NCBI GenBank assembly: GCA_041591915.1
Contig: JBFHRB010000022.1
Location: 1-20,854, forward strand
Length of the DNA: 20,854 nucleotides
Origin: JBFHRB01 sp041591915
GTDB lineage: Bacteria > Actinomycetota > Nitriliruptoria > Nitriliruptorales > Nitriliruptoraceae
Direction of reading: 5' to 3'
Shown here: positions 15,079 through 20,854 of the stretch, piece by piece
Numbering within the stretch: the first letter of the stretch is position 1
Layout of the letters: each line of letters begins with the position of its first letter
Translations under genes and position numbers: made by a program
Notes under the pieces: model-generated
Database searches by the model: none
What the model saw: only the letters and a program-made list of their open reading frames with translations
Told to the model about the DNA's origin: nothing

Positions 15079-15612
15079 ATGCGAGGGCGCGGGGATCTCC
15101 TCGTCGAGCTGCGCCTCCTGATCCGTCCGAAGGGTGTCGTCGGGCTCGTCGGGGCCATCGCGGGGGCGACCGCCTTCGCCGCCGCGTACCTCGCCTGGTA
15201 CGAGGTCCGCGCGCGCGTGGACATGCTCGGGGGCTCCCAGAGCCGCGGCGTCGCCGACCTCGCCGGGTGGCAGGCACACCCGTGGGGCTGGGCCGTGCCG
15301 GCGCTCGCGATCATCGCGGTGGTGGTCGGGCTCGCGATCGCCTTCGATCGCCCACCGCCGGCGGCGGGCAAGCTCCTCATCGGGACGGGCCTCGGACTCG
15401 CCACGGTCGCCGGCGCCAGCGCCCTGCTGTTCCCGCCGGTCTCCCGCTTCGACGTCGCCGGTACGCGACTGCGCGAACTCGCGGGGCTGGCTGGTCGGCT
15501 CCCGAGCGATGTCGAGCTCTCCTTCACGGTCAGCCCGAGCGTCGGGCTCTGGTTGGCCCTCGGGGCGGCGGCCCTGCTCGTGGCTGCTGGCTTCGCCGAG
15601 CGCGATGTCTGA
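15079..15612 (+). CDS. Four-helix integral membrane protein of unknown function
   Basis: This 177-residue protein has four predicted membrane segments at about 19-40, 68-89, 98-118 and 152-172. Between helices 1 and 2 is a loop with the residues WYEVRARV and GWQAHPWGW. Between helices 3 and 4 is an exposed loop of about 33 residues. I do not recognise the family. The layout faintly recalls the actinobacterial Trp-associated membrane proteins (four helices, similar size), but this is not established. ATG 15079 has GGAGG at 15068-15072, six bases away. Its end overlaps the start of hyuA by 8 nt (15605-15612), so the two are probably co-translated. That coupling suggests a role tied to the hydantoinase-like enzyme, for instance uptake or anchoring, but this is only inference. 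Confidence 0.75.
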   Translation: MRGRGDLLVELRLLIRPKGVVGLVGAIAGATAFAAAYLAWYEVRARVDMLGGSQSRGVADLAGWQAHPWGWAVPALAIIAVVVGLAIAFDRPPPAAGKLLIGTGLGLATVAGASALLFPPVSRFDVAGTRLRELAGLAGRLPSDVELSFTVSPSVGLWLALGAAALLVAAGFAERDV

Positions 15613-17590
15613 CGCCCGACGACTCGGCGTGGACGTCGGCGGGACGTTCACCGACCTCGTGCTCGTCGATGGCGACGCCGTGCTCGTCGCCAAGGTGCCG
15701 TCGACCCCGACGGACCAGTCCCAGGGCATCGCGGCCGGGATCGACCGACTCGGTGCCGACGTCGCGAGCCTCGCGCGTTTCGCCCACGGAACAACCGTGG
15801 CGACCAACGCCGTCCTCGAGCGCACGGGTGCACGGGTCGTCCTCGTCACCACCGAAGGCTTCCGCGACGTGCTCGAGATCGCGCGGCAGGACCGTCCGCA
15901 CCTCTACGACCAGTGGGCCGACCGAACGCCGCCCGTCGTGCCGCGGGAGCTCGTCGTCGAGGCTCCGGAGCGCGTCCTCCACGACGGCCAGGTCCTGCGT
16001 CCCCTGGACGACCCCGAGGCGGTGGCGACCCGGGTGCGTGAGCTGGACCCGGAGGCCGTTGCCATCTCGCTGCTCCACGCGTACCGACGGCCCGACCACG
16101 AACGTGCGATCGCTGCTGCCCTCGACGGCGTGCCCGTCTCGCTGTCGAGCGAGATCCTGCCGGTGTTCCGGGAGTACGAGCGGACGAGCACGACGGCCAT
16201 GAACGCCTACGTCCGGCCCGTGATGGAGCGCTACCTCGCCTCGCTCGAGCGGCTCCTGGTCCACGGACACGGCATGACCTGCCCGGTCGAGGTCATGCGC
16301 TCGGGCGGTGGGACGTTCCGCGCCGCGCGCGCCGCGGCGACACCGGTCCACACGCTGCTGAGCGGTCCGGCCGCTGGCGCGTGGGGCGCGGCCGCGGTCG
16401 GACGCGCCATCGGTGAGGGCCAGCTCCTCGGCTTCGACATGGGCGGCACGTCGACCGACGTGACCGTGATCGCCAACGGCCGTCCCGAGACGGCGACCGA
16501 CGGCGAGATCGACGGCCTCCCCTTCGCCGTGACGACCACGGACATCCACACCATCGGCTCGGGCGGGGGCAGCATCGCCTGGATCGACGCCGGTGGCGCG
16601 CTCCGCGTGGGACCACGGTCGGCGGGGGCCGAGCCCGGACCGGCCTGCTACGGCAAGGGCGGGACGCTGCCGACCGTCACGGACGCGAACGTCGTCCTCG
16701 GCCGCCTGCCGGCCGACAGCCGCCTCGGAGGCGACCTGCCCCTGCACCCCGAACTCGCTCACGCAGCGATCGCCGGGCTCGCCGACGACCTCGGCCTCAC
16801 GGTGGAGGAGACGGCGCTCGGTGTGCTGCGGGTGGTCGAGGCCCAGATGGTCAAGGCCCTGCGGGTCGTGTCGGTCGAGCGCGGGAGGGATCCGCGCAGC
16901 CACGCCCTGATGCCGTTCGGTGGCGCCGGCCCGCTCCACCAGGCGGCGCTGGCCAGGGCGCTGGGGGTGCCACGCGTGATCGTGCCCCGGTCACCCGGTG
17001 TGCTCTGCGCCCTCGGACTGCTGGCCGCTGCACCGACGACCGAGGCCGTCACGACGGTGCTGACGCCGCTGGCAGAGCTGGACGGCGCCACCATCGAGGG
17101 GGTCACCTCGCGGCTCGCGGAGTCCGCACGCAGGGAGCTCGCGCTGGGCTGCACCGTCGAGGCCGTCGCGGCGCTGCGGTACGCGGGCCAGGGATTCGAG
17201 CTGGAGGTCGACCTCCCGCCGGGGGTCGATCCCGAGGCACTGGGATCGGACTTCCACGCCGCACATCGTCGACGGTACGGCTACGACCAGCCCGACGCGG
17301 AGGTGGAGCTCGTCAACGTCCGTGTCACCGCCAGGGCCGAGGTGGCGGAACTCGCACTGCCCGAGGCCAGCTCGGGCACCGGGGCAGAGGCCGCTCGGGT
17401 CGACTCGGTCGACGTGTTCGTCGGCGACGCCCGCCGCGAGGTCCCGCGGTACGACCGGGCCGGCCTCGGCCACGGCGACCGCTTCACCGGCCCGGCGATC
17501 GTCGCTGGCGTGGACGCCACCGTCTTCGTCGAGGACGGCCAGCACGTCGAGGTCGATCGGTACGGCAACCTCCTCATCGAGGAGGCCTGA
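15605..17590 (+). CDS. hyuA: Hydantoinase/5-oxoprolinase family protein, subunit A
   Basis: This is the ATP-binding subunit of the hydantoinase/oxoprolinase family, which hydrolyses cyclic amides such as N-methylhydantoin or 5-oxoproline with ATP. It has 661 residues. Signs are the N-terminal actin-like phosphate motif GVDVGGTFTD (8-17), HGTTVATNAVL (61-71), the second phosphate motif GFDMGGTSTDV (276-286), GSGGGSIAW, and the AEPGPACYGKGG...PTVTDAN segment. The C-terminal domain (about 480-661) ends in the usual beta-rich region. It is too short and lacks the third subunit gene expected for acetone carboxylase. The substrate is unknown. The start ATG 15605 overlaps the upstream membrane protein by 8 nt and has only a weak ribosome site, consistent with coupling. 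It overlaps hyuB by one base. Confidence 0.9.
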   Translation: MSDARRLGVDVGGTFTDLVLVDGDAVLVAKVPSTPTDQSQGIAAGIDRLGADVASLARFAHGTTVATNAVLERTGARVVLVTTEGFRDVLEIARQDRPHLYDQWADRTPPVVPRELVVEAPERVLHDGQVLRPLDDPEAVATRVRELDPEAVAISLLHAYRRPDHERAIAAALDGVPVSLSSEILPVFREYERTSTTAMNAYVRPVMERYLASLERLLVHGHGMTCPVEVMRSGGGTFRAARAAATPVHTLLSGPAAGAWGAAAVGRAIGEGQLLGFDMGGTSTDVTVIANGRPETATDGEIDGLPFAVTTTDIHTIGSGGGSIAWIDAGGALRVGPRSAGAEPGPACYGKGGTLPTVTDANVVLGRLPADSRLGGDLPLHPELAHAAIAGLADDLGLTVEETALGVLRVVEAQMVKALRVVSVERGRDPRSHALMPFGGAGPLHQAALARALGVPRVIVPRSPGVLCALGLLAAAPTTEAVTTVLTPLAELDGATIEGVTSRLAESARRELALGCTVEAVAALRYAGQGFELEVDLPPGVDPEALGSDFHAAHRRRYGYDQPDAEVELVNVRVTARAEVAELALPEASSGTGAEAARVDSVDVFVGDARREVPRYDRAGLGHGDRFTGPAIVAGVDATVFVEDGQHVEVDRYGNLLIEEA

Positions 17591-19155
17591 TGGATCCGAT
17601 CACCCTGGAGGTCGTCCGCAACCAGCTCACGGGCATCGCCGAGGAGGCCGGCGCTGCCCTGCGGGCGACGGCGTACTCCCCCAACATCAAGGAGCGGGTC
17701 GACGCCTCGACGGCCCTGTTCGGGCCCGACGGGCAGATGGTCGCCCAGGCGGCGCACATACCCGTCCACCTCGGGTCGATGCCGGCCAGCGTCGTCGCTG
17801 CACTGGAGGCCTTCGACGACCTCGCGCCCGGCGACCAGGTGCTGCTGAGCGATCCCTACGCGGGGGGCACGCATCTGCCCGACTGGACGCTGGTGGCCCC
17901 CATCCACGACGCGCACGGTCGCCTCCTGGGTTACGCCGCGAACCGCGCGCACCACGCCGACGTCGGCGGGAGTGCGCCCGGCTCGATGCCCGCCGGCGCG
18001 ACGGAGGTGTTCGCCGAGGGCCTGCGCATCCCGCCGGTGCGCGTGTACCGCGACGACGTCGAGGACCGCGACGTGCTGGCGTTGCTGCTGGCGAACTCGC
18101 GAACCCCGGACGAGCGCGTCGGCGACCTCCGCGCCCAGGCCGGCAGCAACCGCCTGGCCGCGCGACGACTCCGCGAGGTCGCCACCGACCTCGGCCCCGA
18201 CGCACTCGCCGACGCGATGGCCGGGGTCCTCGACCACGCGGAGCGACTCGTCCGATCGGCGCTGGCCGCCCTACCGGATGGACGCTGGACGGCCACGGAC
18301 CACCTGGAGAGCGACGGCGCGGGCGCGGTGGACATCCCCATCACGGTCACCGTCACGGTGGACGGCGACCGCCTCATCTGCGACCTCACGGGATCGTCGG
18401 ACCAGACCAGGGGTTCCGTCAACGCCCCACGGGCCGTCACGGTCTCGGCTTGCCTGTACGCCCTTCGGACCGTGACGGACCCGGGCATCCCGGCGAACGA
18501 CGGTGCGGCCCGGCCACTCGAGGTCCTGACCCGCCCGGGCAGCGTCGTCGACCCCATCGCTCCGGCCGCCGTGTCCGCGGGCAACGTCGAGACCTCCCAG
18601 CGGATCGTCGACGTCCTGTTCGCCGCGCTGGCGCAGGCGGTTCCAGGCCGCGTGCCCGCCGCCTCGCAGGGGACGATGAACAACGTCCTCATCGGTGGGG
18701 CCGATCCGCGCACGGGTGCAGCCTTCTCCTACTACGAGACCCTCGCCGGTGGCCAGGGCGCCCGTCCCGACCGGGACGGCATGAGCGGCGTCCACACGCA
18801 CATGACCAACACCAAGAACACCCCCATCGAGGCCTTCGAAGCGGCCTACCCGTTGCGCGTCGTCGAGTACCGCCTGCGGGACGGGTCCGGGGGCGAGGGT
18901 CACGCACGCGGCGGCGACGGCATCAGGCGCGTGCTGGAGGTGCTCACGGACGACGCCACCGTGTCACTGATCACGGAGCGACGACGCCTGTCTCCTCCCG
19001 GGCTCGCCGGCGGCGCGGACGGCGCGCCCGGCCGCAACCTGCTCCAGCGAGGTGGCGCCACCGAGGAACTCCCGGCGAAGACGACGTTCAGGGCGAAGCA
19101 CGGCGATCGCGTGGTGATCGAGACCCCCGGCGGGGCGGGCCACGGAGCACCATAG
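17590..19155 (+). CDS. hyuB: Hydantoinase/5-oxoprolinase family protein, subunit B
   Basis: This is the partner subunit of HyuA; the two normally form the active enzyme. Family signs in its 521 residues are the start MDPITLEVVRNQL, then ATAYSPNIKERVD, LSDPYAGGTHLPD, NRAHHADVGG (about 117-126), SVNAPRAVT, GNVETSQRIVD, ASQGTMNN, GGQGARPDRDGMSGVHTHMTN, and the Gly-rich end TPGGAGHG. ATG 17590 overlaps the hyuA TGA (17588-17590) as TGATG. A strong GAGGAGG at 17579-17585 stands four bases before it, so equal expression is likely. A weak hairpin follows the stop. Confidence 0.93.
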   Translation: MDPITLEVVRNQLTGIAEEAGAALRATAYSPNIKERVDASTALFGPDGQMVAQAAHIPVHLGSMPASVVAALEAFDDLAPGDQVLLSDPYAGGTHLPDWTLVAPIHDAHGRLLGYAANRAHHADVGGSAPGSMPAGATEVFAEGLRIPPVRVYRDDVEDRDVLALLLANSRTPDERVGDLRAQAGSNRLAARRLREVATDLGPDALADAMAGVLDHAERLVRSALAALPDGRWTATDHLESDGAGAVDIPITVTVTVDGDRLICDLTGSSDQTRGSVNAPRAVTVSACLYALRTVTDPGIPANDGAARPLEVLTRPGSVVDPIAPAAVSAGNVETSQRIVDVLFAALAQAVPGRVPAASQGTMNNVLIGGADPRTGAAFSYYETLAGGQGARPDRDGMSGVHTHMTNTKNTPIEAFEAAYPLRVVEYRLRDGSGGEGHARGGDGIRRVLEVLTDDATVSLITERRRLSPPGLAGGADGAPGRNLLQRGGATEELPAKTTFRAKHGDRVVIETPGGAGHGAP

Positions 19156-19176
19156 GCAGCCGACCCACGTGCGCTG

Positions 19177-19198
19177 CTCCGCCTTGGGTCCTGCGGAG
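19177..19198 (+). terminator. Weak hairpin after hyuB
   Basis: CTCCGC (19177-19182) pairs with GCGGAG (19193-19198) across a 10-nt loop, 21 bp after the hyuB stop. There is no U-tract. It may end the hyu operon before the CBS gene. Confidence 0.3.
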
Positions 19199-19213
19199 GG
19201 GCCCCCGACCGCC

Positions 19214-19228
19214 GGGACCATCGGCCCT
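19214..19228 (+). promoter_or_regulatory. DosR/DevR-box-like sequence upstream of the CBS-SRPBCC gene
   Basis: GGGACCATCGGCCCT (19214-19228) matches 10 of the 12 defined bases of the published mycobacterial DosR box form GGGACTTNNGNCCCT, differing only at the TT. It lies 72 bp before ATG 19301. The neighbouring convergent gene encodes a DosR/DevR-like regulator with the same DNA-contact lysines and asparagine. In GC-rich DNA such a match can arise by chance. Confidence 0.4.
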
Positions 19229-19300
19229 CCCGACGGACGCCGCTGCCGCCGACCATCGAGTCCGTGGCCGCCCAGCCCAGGGCGGCGGAAGGTGCGCGAG

Positions 19301-20194
19301 ATGGCAACGATGCGAGCCGCCGTCTCGCCTGTGACGGCGACGGTCGAACCCCGCACCCCCGTCGGCGACATCCGCGCCGCGCTCTCCGCCGCCGCCACCG
19401 ACCACGCGGTCGTCGTGTCCTCCGAGCGTCCGGTCGGCCTGGTCGAGCGAAGGGCCGTGGCGTCCGCACCACTCCACTCCGTCGCAGCCGATCTCATGAC
19501 CCACCGGCCGGTCACGGTGCCGGAGGGGGCGGACACCCGCCGAGCGCGCACCCTGATGGCCCTCCACGATGTCGACGTGGTGGTCGTGGTCGACGACGAC
19601 GACCACCTCGTCGGCATCGCCAGCCGTGACTCGGTCATCGCTGCCGACACGGTGGGCCTCCCCCAGGAGGTCGAGCGGGAGAAGCCTCGACAGCGAGGAG
19701 GTCGTCGAATGTTCCGCGTCAACCGCTACGAGGTCACCGTCGGCCTCGACCGTGCCAGCATCCATGATGCGTTCGCCGGTGACCCGGCAGTCTGGCTACC
19801 CGAGGGGTCGCGGCGCCGGGGCGACACCTGGGAGGTCGAGTTGCGTGCCGGGCCGGCGCATCACGCGGTCGCCATGTCCCTCGGGAGCGCGTGGACGTCC
19901 GGGCTGTCGACGTGGCGTCGAATCCGCTGGGAGCCCGTGGACACCGATGGCGACCTGCTCCCGGAGACCGCGCTGCCGGTCTTCGAGGGAGAACTCGGAC
20001 TCGAGCCGGGCGGCATCGAGCGTGACCTCGTGCTGGTCATCGAGGGCACCTACGAGCCGCCGGGCGGCCTTGCCGGCAAGATCATCGACACCGTCGCCAT
20101 GCGCGCCGTGACCACGATCACGATGCACACGCTGCTGGCCGCCATCTCGGACCGCCTCCACGAGGCGACCTCGCCGGCGCTCCCGACGAGCTAG
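19301..20194 (+). CDS. CBS-domain protein fused to a SRPBCC-like domain
   Basis: The 297-residue protein has two parts. Residues about 1-118 look like a pair of CBS domains (ADLMTHRPVTVPEGADTR, then DVDVVVVVDDDDHLVGIASR). CBS pairs bind adenine nucleotides and often act as energy or redox sensors. After a charged linker (119-136) residues 137-297 resemble a SRPBCC helix-grip domain (FPVFEGEL-like PVFEGELGLEP, EGTYEPPGG, long C-terminal helix). ATG 19301 has GGAAGG at 19287-19292, eight bases away; GTG 19292 is an alternative. Met137 (19709) has its own excellent ribosome site, so the second domain may also be made alone. It ends one base before the stop of the convergent DosR-like gene. Its function is unknown. 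Confidence 0.75.
   Translation: MATMRAAVSPVTATVEPRTPVGDIRAALSAAATDHAVVVSSERPVGLVERRAVASAPLHSVAADLMTHRPVTVPEGADTRRARTLMALHDVDVVVVVDDDDHLVGIASRDSVIAADTVGLPQEVEREKPRQRGGRRMFRVNRYEVTVGLDRASIHDAFAGDPAVWLPEGSRRRGDTWEVELRAGPAHHAVAMSLGSAWTSGLSTWRRIRWEPVDTDGDLLPETALPVFEGELGLEPGGIERDLVLVIEGTYEPPGGLAGKIIDTVAMRAVTTITMHTLLAAISDRLHEATSPALPTS
19696..19701 (+). promoter_or_regulatory. Internal ribosome binding site before Met137 of the CBS-SRPBCC gene
   Basis: AGGAGG (19696-19701) stands seven bases before an in-frame ATG at 19709, exactly at the start of the SRPBCC-like domain. Its sequence is a better ribosome site than that of the gene's first ATG. It could yield a separate 161-residue protein. Confidence 0.45.
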
Positions 20195-20195
20195 C

Positions 20196-20846
20196 TCAGA
20201 ACTTGCGCTCCTCGCGGGCCCGACGGTCCGCCAGGTACGCGGCAGCCTCGGCACGGCGCGCGACCTCGAGCTTCGACAGGATCGCGGACACGTAGTTCTT
20301 CACGGTCTTCTCGGCGAGGTGGATCCGCTCGGCGATCTGCTTGTTCGTCATGCCATCGGCGATCAGGCCGAGGATCCGCTCCTCGGTGGGCGTGAGCCTC
20401 GCGAGCTTCGGGTCCTTGTCCGCATCGGGGTTGCGGATCCGATCGAGCACCCGCTCGGTGACCGAGGGGTCGAGGATGGACTCCCCGCTGCCGACGCGGC
20501 GCACCGACTCGACGAGCTCCTGGCCCTTCAGCTGCTTCAGGATGAAGCCGGCAGCACCGGCCATGATCGAGTCGAACAACGCCTGGTCGTCGCTGAACGA
20601 CGTCAGCATGATGACCTGCGTCTGGTCCCGCTTGGACCGGATCTCCCTGCAGGCCTCGACCCCGGAGCCGTCCGGCAGCCGGACGTCCATGACCACGACG
20701 TCGGGCTCGAACGTCGTCGCGCGCGAGATGGCGTCAGCGACGCTCCCGGCGTCCGCGACGACCTCCATGTCCTGCTGCGCATCGAGCAGCGCCTTCAGCC
20801 CTTCACGGACGACCTCGTGGTCGTCCACGAGCATGACCCTGATCAC
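20196..20846 (-). CDS. devR: NarL/LuxR-family response regulator, DosR/DevR-like
   Basis: This 216-residue response regulator has a receiver domain at about 1-120 with D8-D9, phosphoacceptor D54 (VVMDVRLPDGSG), T82 (MLTSF) and K104 (GFILKQLKG). Its LuxR-type HTH lies at about 148-208 (LTPTEERILGLIADGMTNKQ, then LAEKTVKNYVS). The recognition helix keeps K180, K183 and N184, which align with the DNA-contacting K179, K182 and N183 of mycobacterial DosR, and the GxxGFILKQ-KGQEL stretch is also DosR-like. In mycobacteria DosR controls the hypoxia and nitric oxide response. Here the same role is inference. The start is GTG 20846. Its upstream region lies outside the window, so its ribosome site and any kinase gene cannot be seen. 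Confidence 0.9.
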   Translation of the reverse strand: MIRVMLVDDHEVVREGLKALLDAQQDMEVVADAGSVADAISRATTFEPDVVVMDVRLPDGSGVEACREIRSKRDQTQVIMLTSFSDDQALFDSIMAGAAGFILKQLKGQELVESVRRVGSGESILDPSVTERVLDRIRNPDADKDPKLARLTPTEERILGLIADGMTNKQIAERIHLAEKTVKNYVSAILSKLEVARRAEAAAYLADRRAREERKF

Positions 20847-20854
20847 GCAACACC

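Noticed and set aside
15605..19155. Acetone or acetophenone carboxylase instead of hydantoinase A-B
   Set aside because: Those enzymes have longer alpha and beta subunits and a small gamma subunit gene nearby. Here the lengths of 661 and 521 residues and the absence of a third enzyme gene favour the hydantoinase/oxoprolinase group.

Overview
The window is high-GC, densely packed bacterial chromosome, most likely from an actinomycete. The signs are a one-membrane-subunit actinobacterial Sdh, a NimA-like flavin protein, a DosR/DevR-type regulator, many GTG starts, and GC-rich hairpins without U-tracts between genes. The CWB2-repeat lipoprotein would fit Nitriliruptoria or a related deep branch, but that placement is only a guess. 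Most of the window is core metabolism. I see no phage, insertion sequence, CRISPR array, tRNA or rRNA.

Layout. (1) 1-2895, plus strand: the tail of a cytochrome b subunit followed by sdhA and sdhB, a succinate dehydrogenase operon that ends in a 13-bp hairpin. (2) 2957-5276: a small SRPBCC protein (minus), divergent from a hexameric glutamate dehydrogenase and a pyridoxamine-oxidase-like flavin protein (plus). (3) 5325-9113: trpS and malate dehydrogenase (minus), a METTL7-like methyltransferase (plus) and folD (minus). (4) 9184-10219: a regulator with an N-terminal Cro/C1 helix-turn-helix and a C-terminal receiver domain. Upstream of it is a 460-bp gene-free stretch that appears to hold a small RNA gene. 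(5) 10220-12381: the coupled purN-purH pair (minus), which makes one-carbon-dependent purine steps alongside folD. (6) 12510-14987: a large lipoprotein with three CWB2 repeats and a glycosyl-hydrolase-like domain. (7) 15079-19155: a four-helix membrane protein translationally coupled to a hydantoinase/oxoprolinase A-B pair. (8) 19301-20846: a CBS-SRPBCC protein convergent with a DosR/DevR-like response regulator, with a DosR-box-like sequence in front of the CBS gene.

The best candidate for something undescribed is the putative small RNA on the minus strand at about 10004-9890. It has a sigma70-like promoter with a 17-bp spacer, begins in a 14-bp stem, ends in another 14-bp stem followed by a U-rich tail, and carries three CCCCC(C)GA runs in unpaired positions. 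This is the architecture of the actinobacterial 6C RNA class. Its six-C linker is perfectly complementary over 8 nt to the ribosome binding site of the nearby CWB2 lipoprotein. The second candidate is the DosR-like site beside the CBS-SRPBCC gene and the DosR homologue.

Gene functions come from recognising family motifs by eye. Promoters, operators and RNA folds were read by hand and have not been tested by any computation.
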